Below, piece after piece: positions 43,948-53,063 of a stretch of DNA of 64,000 bases. Below the pieces are notes generated by a model, which did no database searches, was not told where the DNA came from, and worked only from the letters and a program-made list of their open reading frames with translations. The translations under genes and the position numbers were made by a program. Source of the stretch: Planifilum sp021793745 (GTDB lineage: Bacteria; Bacillota; Bacilli; Thermoactinomycetales; DSM-44946); assembly GCA_937983105.1 (NCBI GenBank), contig CALKAM010000031.1:62001-126000 (forward strand), read 5' to 3'. The first letter of the stretch is position 1; each line of letters begins with the position of its first letter.

Positions 43948-44487
43948 CTATACCTCCTCAACGACGATTTGCTGATTGGTAAACACACAAATCTCTCCGG
44001 CGATCTTCAGCGCCGCTTCCGCAATTTCCCGGGCACTCATCTCCGGCGCATGCCTTTTCAAGGCCCGGCCGGCGGCCAGCGCGTATCCCCCTCCGGAGCC
44101 GATCGCCAACATCTGATCATCCGGCTCGATCACCTCACCGGTCCCTGACACCAACAGCAGACGCTCTGCATCCATGACGATCAGCATCGCTTCCAGACGC
44201 CGCAATACCTTATCCGCTCGCCATTCCTTGGCCAACTCGACGGCCGCCCGGGTCAAATTGCCGTGGAACTCCTCCAGTTTCCCTTCGAACTTCTCGAAGA
44301 GCGTCATGGCATCGGCCACCGACCCGGCAAAGCCGGCGACCACTTTGCCGTGGTACAACCTGCGAACTTTTTTCGCCCGGTGTTTCATCACCATTTGATT
44401 GCCGAAGGTGACCTGGCCGTCTCCGACGATCGCTCCCGCTCCCTTGTGCCGAATGGCAAAGATGGTCGTCCCGCGAAATCCCTCCAC
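43948..44487 (-). CDS. hslV: HslV/ClpQ peptidase subunit
   Basis: Proteasome-like N-terminal nucleophile peptidase, 179 residues, with GTG start at 44487 and GGGGG seven bases upstream. The core TTIFAIRHKGAGAIVGDGQV matches HslV. The N-terminus before the threonines is MEGFRG; B. subtilis ClpQ begins MSSFHATTIF and is reported to use the N-terminal serine. No serine is present here, so the nucleophile would have to be a threonine exposed by processing, or the enzyme differs. GSGGGYALAAGRAL and the C-terminus are normal. Confidence 0.94.
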   Translation of the reverse strand: MEGFRGTTIFAIRHKGAGAIVGDGQVTFGNQMVMKHRAKKVRRLYHGKVVAGFAGSVADAMTLFEKFEGKLEEFHGNLTRAAVELAKEWRADKVLRRLEAMLIVMDAERLLLVSGTGEVIEPDDQMLAIGSGGGYALAAGRALKRHAPEMSAREIAEAALKIAGEICVFTNQQIVVEEV

Positions 44488-44561
44488 CTGAAATCCCCCT
44501 TTGTTCGCCCGGATTCACCCATCTTCGTTTGCAGGAAAAAGGAAAAGCCGATTCTTTCACC

Positions 44562-44594
44562 GTAAAAGAAAGAGCAGCACGATCGACGGCTGCT
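44562..44594 (-). terminator. Terminator after trmFO
   Basis: AGCAGC/GCTGCT stem enclosing a 10-base loop, minus strand followed by CTTTCTTTT, about 65 bases past the trmFO stop and ahead of hslV. Confidence 0.65.
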
Positions 44595-44657
44595 GCTTCG
44601 CATAATCATCGTATTTCATGCCGTTGCCGCATTCATCTTAGCACACCATCGATTTGA

Positions 44658-45977
44658 TTAGCAAGGCAAAGGTTGCAGCTCTCGGGAGAGATCCTGAATG
44701 TTGTTCAAGGCCCTCTCAGCAAATTGGCGGTTTCGCTCCTCCCGGGAGCGGATCCGCTTCGGCAACGGAGGAAAGAGGCCAAAATTGGCGTTCATGGGCT
44801 GAAAATGTTTCGGATCGGCGGTGGTGATATACCGGGCCAGACTGCCCATCGCCGTCTCCGGCGGAAAGACCACCGGCTCCTTTCCCACCGCCAAGCGGGC
44901 GGCGTTGATTCCGGCGATCAATCCGGAGGCGGCGGATTCCACATAGCCTTCCACGCCGGTAATCTGGCCGGCGAAGAACAGGTCCATCCGTCGGATCAAC
45001 TGGTAGGTCGGGCGCAGCAGTCGGGGAGAATTGATGAAGGTGTTCCGGTGCATGACCCCGTACCGGACAATTTCCGCCTGCTCCAGCCCGGGGATCATCC
45101 GGATCACCCGCCTCTGTTCCCCCCATTTGAGGTGCGTCTGAAAACCGACGAGATTGTACAGGGTTCCGGCGCTGTTATCCTGACGCAATTGCACCACGGC
45201 ATAGGGACGCTTCCCGGTTCGCGGGTCCGTGAGGCCCACCGGCTTCATCGGACCGAACAGGATCGTTTTCTTCCCGCGCCGGGCCATCACTTCGATGGGC
45301 ATGCACCCTTCAAAATACATCTCCTTCTCAAACTCCTTGAGGGGTGCCTGCTCGGCGGAGATGAGCGCTTCATAGAACCGGTCAAACTCTTCCTGCGTCA
45401 TCGGACAGTTGATGTAGGCCGACTCCCCCTTTCCGTAGCGGGAGGCGACAAACACCTTATCCATGTCGATGCTGTCCCTTTCCACGATGGGGGCCGCCGC
45501 ATCGTAAAAGTACAGGTACTCTTCACCGGTCAGGCGGCGGATCTTTTCCGACAGGGCCGGAGATGTGAGGGGGCCGGTGGCGATCACGACGATGCCCTCG
45601 GGAATCTCCGTCACTTCCTCATGATGGATCTCCACATTGGGGAGCTGTTTCAGCGCATCCGTGACGGCGGCGGAAAACCCTTCCCGATCCACCGCCAGCG
45701 CTCCCCCTGCAGGCACCTCGTGGGCGTCGGCGCACCGCATGATCAGCGAATCCATCCGTCGCATCTCTTCCTTTAAAATCCCCACCGCGTTGGTCAGGGC
45801 TTTGGCCCGGAGGGAATTGCTGCAGACCAGCTCGGCGAACCGGCCCGTCCGGTGAGCCGGGGTCTGTTTCACCGGGCGCATCTCGACGAGGCGGACCGGA
45901 ACCCCGCGTCGGGCGATCTGCCATGCCGCCTCGCTGCCGGCCAAGCCGGCTCCGATCACTGTCACCGTCTGTGGCAT
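44658..45977 (-). CDS. trmFO: Methylenetetrahydrofolate-tRNA-(uracil-5-)-methyltransferase
   Basis: FAD- and folate-dependent enzyme forming ribothymidine 54 in tRNA. 439 residues with the FAD-binding VTVIGAGLAGSEAAWQIA at the N-terminus, FAELVCSNSLRAKALTNAVG, TGPLTSPALSEKIRRLTGEE and GQITGVEGYVESAASGL. The conserved cysteine lies in FEGCMPIEVMA. GAGGAGG precedes the ATG, 13 bases after topA. Formerly Gid. Confidence 0.96.
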   Translation of the reverse strand: MPQTVTVIGAGLAGSEAAWQIARRGVPVRLVEMRPVKQTPAHRTGRFAELVCSNSLRAKALTNAVGILKEEMRRMDSLIMRCADAHEVPAGGALAVDREGFSAAVTDALKQLPNVEIHHEEVTEIPEGIVVIATGPLTSPALSEKIRRLTGEEYLYFYDAAAPIVERDSIDMDKVFVASRYGKGESAYINCPMTQEEFDRFYEALISAEQAPLKEFEKEMYFEGCMPIEVMARRGKKTILFGPMKPVGLTDPRTGKRPYAVVQLRQDNSAGTLYNLVGFQTHLKWGEQRRVIRMIPGLEQAEIVRYGVMHRNTFINSPRLLRPTYQLIRRMDLFFAGQITGVEGYVESAASGLIAGINAARLAVGKEPVVFPPETAMGSLARYITTADPKHFQPMNANFGLFPPLPKRIRSREERNRQFAERALNNIQDLSRELQPLPC

Positions 45978-45990
45978 TCATGTCACCTCC

Positions 45991-48063
45991 TCAGGGTTTC
46001 ACTTCCTCATACCCGCATTCCGTACAGCGGATCACGGTCTCTTTCTTTTTCCGCTTTTCCACCATCAGCTTGCCGCACTTGGGACAGGAGCGGGAAACGG
46101 GTTTGTCCCAGGATACGAAGTCACATTCCGGATATCGGCTGCAGCCGTAAAAGGTGCGGCGCTTTTTGCTCTTCCGCTCGACGATTTCCCCTTCGCCGCA
46201 TTTGGGACAGCTGACACCCGTCGATTTCAGGATCGGTTTGGTGTTGCGGCATTCCGGAAAGGAGGAGCAGGCCAAGAAACGCCCGTAGCGGCCCATTTTA
46301 TAAACCATCGGGCTTCCGCATTTTTCACAGACCTCATCGGAAACCTCGTCCTTGATTTCCACTTCCTCCATCTCTTTTTCCGCAATCGCTAGGCGTCGGT
46401 GGAAGGGGCGGTAAAATTCATCGACGATCTGGACCCAGTCCACGATCCCCTCTTCGATCTGGTCCAACTCTTCCTCCATGTTGGCCGTAAATTCCACATC
46501 CAGAATTTCCGGAAAAAACTCCTCCATCAGTTTGGTGACGATCTCTCCCAGCTCCGTCGGTACAAAGCGGCGGTCTTCCAGCGCCACGTAACCCCGTTTT
46601 TGGATCGTTTCCAGCGTCGGAGCATAGGTCGACGGCCTTCCAATCCCCAATTCCTCCAGGGTTCGGACCAGCCGCGCTTCCGTATACCGGGGCGGCGGCT
46701 GGGTGAAATGCTGCTTCGGCTGAACCGCTTTGCGCTTCAGGGTCTCCCCCTTCTCCAGCTCCGGCAGCCGTCCGTCCTCCTCGGTTTTATTGTCATCGGT
46801 GCCTTCCACATACACCTTCATAAACCCGGGAAATCGGACCGTCGAACCGGTTGCCCGGAACAGCGCATCGCCGACGCGAATGTCCGCGGAGACGGCATCC
46901 ATGACGGCGGGGGCCATCTGGCTGGCCACATAGCGTTCCCAGATCAGTTTGTACAACCGGTATTGATCCCGACTCAGAAAGGCCTTCACCTTTTCGGGGG
47001 TACGCGTCACCGACGTCGGCCGGATCGCCTCATGGGCATCCTGGGCACCCGCCTTCGTCCGGTGCCGGCGCGGAGACTCCGGCAGATAAGCGTCTCCGAA
47101 GGTCTTCTGGATCCAGTCCATCGCCTCCCGCTGGGCCGTCTCGGATATCCGGGTCGAGTCGGTCCGCATATAGGTGATCAACCCGACGGAACCCTCGGAA
47201 CCGAGATCGACCCCTTCGTACAATTGCTGTGCGATGGCCATGGTTCGAGAAGCGCGAAACCTGAGCTTCCTCGCCGCTTCCTGCTGCAGGGTGCTGGTGA
47301 TGAAAGGCGGAGCGGGATTGCGGCGCCGCTGGTTCTTTTTCACTTCTTCAACGACAAAGCGCTTTCCTTTGATTTTCTGGAGAAGTTCCTGGACGTCCTC
47401 CTCGTTCTTCAGTTCCGCTTTTTCCTTTCCATAACCGTAAAACTTCGCCTGAAAGGACTCATCGTCCTTCAGCAGCACCGCCGTGACCGTCCAGTATTCC
47501 TCCGGCTTAAATTCCCGGATCTCCTTTTCCCGGTCGATGATCAGCTTGGTAGCCACGGATTGGACCCGTCCGGCGCTTAATCCCTTTTTCACCTTTTTCC
47601 ACAGAATCGGACTGATTCCGTATCCGACCAGCCGATCCAATATGCGCCGAGCCTGTTGGGCGTTGACCAGATCCATATCGATCGGCCGGGGATTTTTAAA
47701 GGCTTCTTGGATGGCCTGTTTGGTGATCTCGTTAAAAACGACCCGGCATTTTTCATTCGGGCTCAGATCCAGGCTGTGCGCCAAATGCCAAGCGATCGCT
47801 TCGCCCTCCCGGTCCGGGTCGGCGGCAAGGTAGACCCGCTTCACCTTTTTCTTCGCTTCCCGCAGCTCTTTCAGCACATTCCCCTTGCCCCGGATGGTGA
47901 TGTATTTGGGCTCAAAGCGTCGTTCGAAATCGATGCCCATTTGGCTTTTGGGCAGGTCCCGCACATGCCCCATCGAAGCTTTGACGATATATTTTTTTCC
48001 CAGATATTTGCCGATGGTTTTCGCTTTGGCAGGCGATTCGACGATAACGAGCGAATCGGCCAT
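45991..48063 (-). CDS. topA: DNA topoisomerase I
   Basis: Type IA topoisomerase relaxing negative supercoils. 690 residues. The TOPRIM domain is at the N-terminus (SLVIVESPAKAKTIGKYLG; VYLAADPDREGEAIAWH). The active tyrosine is in GLITYMRTDSTRISE. Three C-terminal zinc ribbons follow: CEKCGSPMVYKMGRYGRF, CPKCGEGEIVE and CPKCGKLMVEK, the last closed by CTECG. Has its own promoter; located between trmFO and dprA. Confidence 0.97.
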   Translation of the reverse strand: MADSLVIVESPAKAKTIGKYLGKKYIVKASMGHVRDLPKSQMGIDFERRFEPKYITIRGKGNVLKELREAKKKVKRVYLAADPDREGEAIAWHLAHSLDLSPNEKCRVVFNEITKQAIQEAFKNPRPIDMDLVNAQQARRILDRLVGYGISPILWKKVKKGLSAGRVQSVATKLIIDREKEIREFKPEEYWTVTAVLLKDDESFQAKFYGYGKEKAELKNEEDVQELLQKIKGKRFVVEEVKKNQRRRNPAPPFITSTLQQEAARKLRFRASRTMAIAQQLYEGVDLGSEGSVGLITYMRTDSTRISETAQREAMDWIQKTFGDAYLPESPRRHRTKAGAQDAHEAIRPTSVTRTPEKVKAFLSRDQYRLYKLIWERYVASQMAPAVMDAVSADIRVGDALFRATGSTVRFPGFMKVYVEGTDDNKTEEDGRLPELEKGETLKRKAVQPKQHFTQPPPRYTEARLVRTLEELGIGRPSTYAPTLETIQKRGYVALEDRRFVPTELGEIVTKLMEEFFPEILDVEFTANMEEELDQIEEGIVDWVQIVDEFYRPFHRRLAIAEKEMEEVEIKDEVSDEVCEKCGSPMVYKMGRYGRFLACSSFPECRNTKPILKSTGVSCPKCGEGEIVERKSKKRRTFYGCSRYPECDFVSWDKPVSRSCPKCGKLMVEKRKKKETVIRCTECGYEEVKP

Positions 48064-48123
48064 CCCGTGTCCTCCCCTCTATTGGAAAACCGCTTTCGTG
48101 TTGGGCGGTTGTCAAATCCTGAA

Positions 48124-48152
48124 AATCTACCACAAGGTCGCATCTGTAACAA
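48124..48152 (-). promoter_or_regulatory. Promoter of topA
   Basis: Minus-strand TTGTTA (48152-48147), 17-base spacer, TAGATT (48129-48124), preceded by TGG. About 60 bases before the topA start. The rest of the 250-base dprA-topA gap shows only a small GCGGT hairpin (ACCGC/GCGGT) close to topA. Confidence 0.7.
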
Positions 48153-48314
48153 TAACAAATATCCGGTCCCCACGGCAACCGGGGAGAGCATCCGGCGGGA
48201 CACCCTGGGGGAAAGATTCGTCGTGGAAAGACGGGTTCATCCAAATGGTATCCAGCCCTATGTCATGTCATTCCCCCTATCACCCATCCCTTCAAACCAC
48301 GGTTGCCGAAACCC

Positions 48315-49406
48315 TCAACTCAATTTGACGTATCGAGACCCCGGCAATTGGCGAATCCGCTTCTTGAGCAGGAGCGAAACGAGATGGCGATGGATCTGCC
48401 CGGCCGGGAGGGAGATTCTCTCCACCAATTCGTCCATGTGCACCGGTTCATCTTCCAGCAGGGAAAGGAGCCGCCGCTCCTCCGGAGAAAGATCGGAAGG
48501 CTCCGCCGGTTTTGCCGGAGACGCCGGGGTTCGGACCAGCGAAGGGAATTCCTCCAGGATATCCTCCACCCCGGTGACGCATTTGGCACCCTGCTGGATC
48601 AACCGATTGGTGCCGACACTCTTTTCGGAGGTGATGGGACCGGGGATGGCAAACACCTCCCGCCCCTGCTCCATGCTGAAGTCGGCGGTGATGAGGGCAC
48701 CGCTCCGCTCCGCCGCCTCCACCACCAGCGTTCCCACCGAAAGACCGGCAATGATCCGGTTTCGCTGAGGAAAGAGGCCGGGGCGAGGCGCGGTCCCCGG
48801 AGGCATTTCCGAACAGACTGCTCCCTTGTGAACCAACTCCGCGTAAAGGGCGCGCAGGTGCTTCGGATAGACGACGTCCACCCCCGATCCCAACACGGCA
48901 ACGGTTCTCCCTTCCGCCTCCAAAGCCCCCCGATGGGCTTCGGTATCGATCCCGGCCGCCATCCCGCTGACCACCACCCATCCGCGGGAGGCGATCTCGG
49001 CTCCGATGCGCCTGGCGACCCTTTTTCCGTAATGGGTGGGTTTGCGCGTGCCCACCACGGCAAAACAAACCTCGGATAAAAGGGAAGGATCCCCTTTGAT
49101 ATAAAGCACCCAGGGAGGCTGGGCGATCTCTTTCAAATATTCCGGGTATTCCGGATCAAAAACGGTGACGGCGGTAATCCGGCGACGCTTCAGCTCCTCC
49201 TTCACCTTCCGCACGAAGGAAGGACCCCATTTGGCGCGGATGCGCTCCGCCGTGCCTTTTGGAATGCGCTCCCCCTCGAGACGCTCCAGGATATCCGACG
49301 CCGACCCCTCCGCAGGGGACCAACCCGCTTCCAACAATGTATGCAAGGTACGCCATCCGATACCCCGAAATTGATGCAGGGCGATCAATCCGTCCCGCTC
49401 TTCCAT
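48315..49406 (-). CDS. dprA: DNA-processing protein DprA/Smf
   Basis: Loads RecA on incoming single-stranded DNA during transformation. 363 residues: an N-terminal helical region, a Rossmann-like core with FAVVGTRKPTHYGKRVARRI, VVSGMAAGIDTEAHRGAL, LGSGVDVVYPKHLRALY and FPQRNRIIAGLS, and a C-terminal winged helix (PVHMDELVERISLPAGQIHR). GGAGGGAG before the ATG. Sits between sucD and topA, as smf does in B. subtilis. Confidence 0.95.
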   Translation of the reverse strand: MEERDGLIALHQFRGIGWRTLHTLLEAGWSPAEGSASDILERLEGERIPKGTAERIRAKWGPSFVRKVKEELKRRRITAVTVFDPEYPEYLKEIAQPPWVLYIKGDPSLLSEVCFAVVGTRKPTHYGKRVARRIGAEIASRGWVVVSGMAAGIDTEAHRGALEAEGRTVAVLGSGVDVVYPKHLRALYAELVHKGAVCSEMPPGTAPRPGLFPQRNRIIAGLSVGTLVVEAAERSGALITADFSMEQGREVFAIPGPITSEKSVGTNRLIQQGAKCVTGVEDILEEFPSLVRTPASPAKPAEPSDLSPEERRLLSLLEDEPVHMDELVERISLPAGQIHRHLVSLLLKKRIRQLPGSRYVKLS

Positions 49407-49416
49407 CGCACTCCCT

Positions 49417-49447
49417 CCAAAAAACGGGGGACCGCAGGGCGGTCCCC
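49417..49447 (-). terminator. Terminator after sucCD
   Basis: 9-bp stem GGGGACCGC with a 3-base loop, minus strand followed by CGTTTTTTGG, 14 bases past the sucD stop and overlapping the dprA upstream region. Confidence 0.9.
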
Positions 49448-49460
49448 AGAAAGCCGATGC

Positions 49461-50366
49461 CTATTTCTTGGTGATGCACTGTTCCAGCAAACCTTTCTCC
49501 TTCAGGACCTGAACCAACGTCTCGCCGATATCCGCCGGGGTGGGTGCCACCTTCACGCCGCATTCCTCAAGCTTGGCGATTTTTTCGGCGGCTGTTCCCT
49601 TACCTCCGGAGATGATGGCCCCCGCATGGCCCATCCGCTTGCCCGGAGGAGCCGTCTTGCCACCGATGAAGGCCACCACCGGCTTATCCATGTTCTGCCG
49701 GATCCATTCGGCGGCTTCCTCCTCGGCCGTTCCCCCGATCTCCCCGATCAGAATAACCGCCAAGGTGTCCGGATCCGCCTGAAACTCCTTGAGCACATCG
49801 ATAAAGTTCGTTCCGTTGACCGGGTCACCGCCGATCCCGACCGCCGTGGATTGCCCGATGCCGCGGGTAGTCAACTGGTGAACCGCTTCATAGGTGAGGG
49901 TTCCGCTGCGGGAAACGATCCCCACCTTCCCGGGCATGTGAATATATCCGGGCATAATACCGATCTTACATTCGCCGGGCGTGATCACCCCGGGACAGTT
50001 GGGCCCGATCAGGCGGGTTTTCTTCCCCTCCATATACCGCTTCACTTTGACCATATCGAGAACCGGAATCCCTTCCGTGATACAGACCACCAAATCCAGC
50101 TCGGCATCCACCGCTTCCATGATCGCATCGGCGGCAAAGGCCGGAGGCACATAGATGACCGACGCGTTGGCCCCGGTCTCCTTGACCGCCTCCTCCACGG
50201 TGTCAAAAACCGGAACGCCCTCGACGCTCGTTCCGCCCTTTCCCGGCGTCACCCCTGCGACCACCTTCGTCCCGTACTCCAACGCCTGCTTGGTGTGAAA
50301 CATTCCGTTGGAACCGGTGATTCCCTGCGTAATCACTTTGGTGTCCTTATTTACAAAGATGCTCAA
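49461..50366 (-). CDS. sucD: Succinyl-CoA synthetase subunit alpha
   Basis: TCA-cycle substrate-level phosphorylation. 301 residues from a TTG at 50366 (GGCGGG upstream). CoA-binding N-terminus (VITQGITGSNGMFHTKQALE), GPNCPGVITPGECKIG, and the phospho-histidine in MGHAGAIISGGKGTA. 32 bases downstream of sucC. Confidence 0.97.
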   Translation of the reverse strand: MSIFVNKDTKVITQGITGSNGMFHTKQALEYGTKVVAGVTPGKGGTSVEGVPVFDTVEEAVKETGANASVIYVPPAFAADAIMEAVDAELDLVVCITEGIPVLDMVKVKRYMEGKKTRLIGPNCPGVITPGECKIGIMPGYIHMPGKVGIVSRSGTLTYEAVHQLTTRGIGQSTAVGIGGDPVNGTNFIDVLKEFQADPDTLAVILIGEIGGTAEEEAAEWIRQNMDKPVVAFIGGKTAPPGKRMGHAGAIISGGKGTAAEKIAKLEECGVKVAPTPADIGETLVQVLKEKGLLEQCITKK

Positions 50367-50398
50367 TGCCCAACCCGCCTTTCTTCAACGTGCTGAAT

Positions 50399-51559
<1,161 letters not shown>

Positions 51560-51593
51560 GCTTCTCCTGCCTCCTATCCTCGATTTCCTCCAC

Positions 51594-51624
51594 AAAAAAA
51601 GAAGCCGGTCGATCCCTCACCGGC
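51594..51624 (-). terminator. Terminator or attenuator just upstream of sucC
   Basis: 6-bp GCCGGT/ACCGGC stem with a nine-base loop, minus strand followed by TTCTTTTTTTG. It lies 35 bases before the sucC start, and about 145 bases beyond the small membrane-peptide gene. It either ends that gene's transcript or attenuates sucCD. Confidence 0.75.
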
Positions 51625-51770
51625 CTCCGGCAGCCCTTTCAGGACATGCCGTGGTTGCGGAAAGCGCTGCATGGGAGCGTTTACGGCGCCCCCAAAACGC
51701 GCCCCTTTCCGGACAGGGATCGCACAACAGGTGACATTCCGACCAATCTCGGCCTTCGGGAAGTCCCCGC
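51625..51770 (-). other. Leader-like region before sucC
   Basis: About 145 bases between the 44-codon gene and the sucC-proximal terminator. An open frame from 51774 runs through the terminator and is not convincing. The stretch is rich in GGGG/CCCC and GCGC segments able to pair (for example around 51680-51710). No known riboswitch recognised, no clear promoter for sucCD seen. Confidence 0.35.
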
Positions 51771-51905
51771 TCACCAGACGAGGCTGATCACCGTCGCCAC
51801 CACGGCAATCCCCATGAAGAAAATAAAGGAACCGGCCGTGGAGACAACCATGTCCAGAAAATCGTTATCGTGGTTTTCTCTTTCGTTTTTCCATTTTAAG
51901 CTCAT
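51771..51905 (-). CDS. 44-residue single-pass membrane peptide, unknown function
   Basis: Short gene with ATG at 51905 and GGGAGGG nine bases upstream. The product has a charged N-terminal half (MSLKWKNERENHDNDFLDM) followed by one strongly hydrophobic segment from about residue 26 to 43 (SFIFFMGIAVVATVISLV) ending in Trp. Its own extended -10 promoter lies about 110 bases upstream, and a terminator lies downstream before sucC. I do not recognise the family. Location next to sucCD may point to a respiratory or stress role, but nothing in the sequence proves this. Confidence 0.6.
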   Translation of the reverse strand: MSLKWKNERENHDNDFLDMVVSTAGSFIFFMGIAVVATVISLVW

Positions 51906-52015
51906 CTGTCACCCTCCCGGTTTCGTTCGGTTTTACGGATCCTACTTCGGGCCCGTCCCGGCAACTAACCGTCGATCAACTTCCGGTTGGATCGATCAAA
52001 TCGGCATCCGGGATT

Positions 52016-52021
52016 AGTATA
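52016..52021 (-). promoter_or_regulatory. Extended -10 for the 44-codon gene
   Basis: Minus-strand TATACT preceded by TGT (TGTTATACT), about 110 bases before the ATG at 51905; no good -35 (a T-run lies in that position). Confidence 0.5.
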
Positions 52022-52096
52022 ACACGGTTTTCCCCTCGAAAAAACACCGTTCGTTGGCAAACTCCCGAAATCTCCTTTCCGATTGCCCGTTCCGCT

Positions 52097-52303
52097 TTAC
52101 AAATCCAACTCCCGGGCCGCTAAAATATTGGAACGCTTAAAGCGGCGTACCCCTTTCCGCTCGTAACAATACGCCTCCACCAGATCTTCGCCCAACGACC
52201 GGATGCGAATCCGCCTTTGGGTGATTTCCCCCTTCTCATCCATATAAATGATCTCCACCGGTCGCCCGACCTTGGCGGCCCTTTTTAAGACCGTATCCCG
52301 CAT
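52097..52303 (-). CDS. Small WYL-like protein
   Basis: 68 residues from the ATG at 52303 (GAGGTG eight bases upstream; the frame to 52402 is not supported). The core reads RPVEIIYMDEKGEITQRRIR, then SLGEDLVEAYCYERKGVRRF and KRSNILAARELDL, which resembles the ligand-binding part of WYL domains (I-Y, AYC-x-R, R-F pattern). It lacks a helix-turn-helix, so it could be a stand-alone sensor or an inhibitor rather than a regulator. It has its own promoter and diverges from the cupredoxin gene. Confidence 0.65.
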   Translation of the reverse strand: MRDTVLKRAAKVGRPVEIIYMDEKGEITQRRIRIRSLGEDLVEAYCYERKGVRRFKRSNILAARELDL

Positions 52304-52321
52304 GTGGGATTCACCTCGAAA

Positions 52322-52351
52322 ATTATGATACAACCCTTTCCGGGGATTCAA
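52322..52351 (-). promoter_or_regulatory. Promoter of the WYL-like gene
   Basis: Minus-strand TTGAAT (52351-52346), 18-base spacer, CATAAT (52327-52322), about 20 bases before the ATG. Confidence 0.65.
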
Positions 52352-52438
52352 CCATCCGACTTTCTTTCCATGAAGCGGATAAAAAGGGGGTCCTTTTGTC
52401 AATAAATAGTCACAAAACGCTCAAAAAGGGGGATCGCC

Positions 52439-52891
52439 GTGACCACTGCGCGTCAATGGCTAGAACTCACCATTGCTTTCTTGTTGGTGTTGATCGGAAC
52501 CACCCTCCTGCTCCCCATTCCCTGGCTCGACGACCGGACTGTGATTCAGGAGCTGACCGAGACGCCGGAAAAAACCTTCCATCTCGTCACCGTCGAATAT
52601 GAAGGTGAAGCGGAGGGAAAGGAGATCGAGGCGTACCGCTGGGATCCCGGCTTTATCACGGTCAACCAGGGGGACAAGGTCAACCTGGTTCTGCATGGAG
52701 TCAACGGAAGGGAACACCGCTTTTCCCTCAAGGAGTTCGGCATCAGCGGCGTTGTCCGAAAAGGGAAAACAGCCCGGGTCTCCTTCGTGGCCGACAAGCC
52801 GGGGACATACCAGCTGATCTGCCACGACCATGCGACCGCCGACACCAACGGTCCGATGATTGCCTACATCATGGTGCTGGGCGGAAACTGA
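52439..52891 (+). CDS. Membrane-anchored cupredoxin-domain protein
   Basis: 150 residues from a GTG with AAGGGGG six bases upstream. One N-terminal membrane anchor (ELTIAFLLVLIGTTLLL), then an extracytoplasmic beta-sandwich like the cytochrome oxidase subunit II/cupredoxin fold: NQGDKVNLVLHGVNGREHRF carries a potential copper-ligand histidine and YQLICHDHATADTNGPM supplies Cys, His and Met. Only one cysteine is present, so a CuA centre is excluded; a type 1 or electron-transfer copper site is possible. No oxidase genes are adjacent. Confidence 0.75.
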   Translation: MTTARQWLELTIAFLLVLIGTTLLLPIPWLDDRTVIQELTETPEKTFHLVTVEYEGEAEGKEIEAYRWDPGFITVNQGDKVNLVLHGVNGREHRFSLKEFGISGVVRKGKTARVSFVADKPGTYQLICHDHATADTNGPMIAYIMVLGGN

Positions 52892-52927
52892 CCCGGGTTT
52901 CACCGTCATCCTCTCGAGCCATCGCCG

Positions 52928-52984
52928 TTTGCCCCGTCGCCATCCGGTTTTGGACCGGATGTCAGCGAGGGGGCAATTTTTTTC
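52928..52984 (+). terminator. Terminator after the cupredoxin gene
   Basis: Nested stems TTGCCCC/GGGGCAA and CATCCGG/CCGGATG followed by TTTTTTT on the plus strand, about 40 bases past the stop codon. Confidence 0.88.
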
Positions 52985-53009
52985 CCTTTCTTTATGCTTC
53001 CTTTATTTT

Positions 53010-53024
53010 TGAATGCTACATTCA
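53010..53024. promoter_or_regulatory. Palindrome upstream of the ABC exporter operon
   Basis: TGAATG-CTA-CATTCA, a perfect 6-bp inverted repeat with a 3-base spacer, 40 bases before the ABC ATPase start and containing a possible -10 (TACATT). Candidate operator, perhaps for the operon's own response regulator. Confidence 0.4.
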
Positions 53025-53063
53025 CCTCAAAACCACTATTCCCCGGAAGAGAGGTTGACGAAC

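Noticed and set aside
51574..51774. A 66-codon minus-strand frame before sucC
   Set aside because: It reads straight through a rho-independent terminator and ends in the sucC ribosome-site region; the region is better explained as leader RNA.
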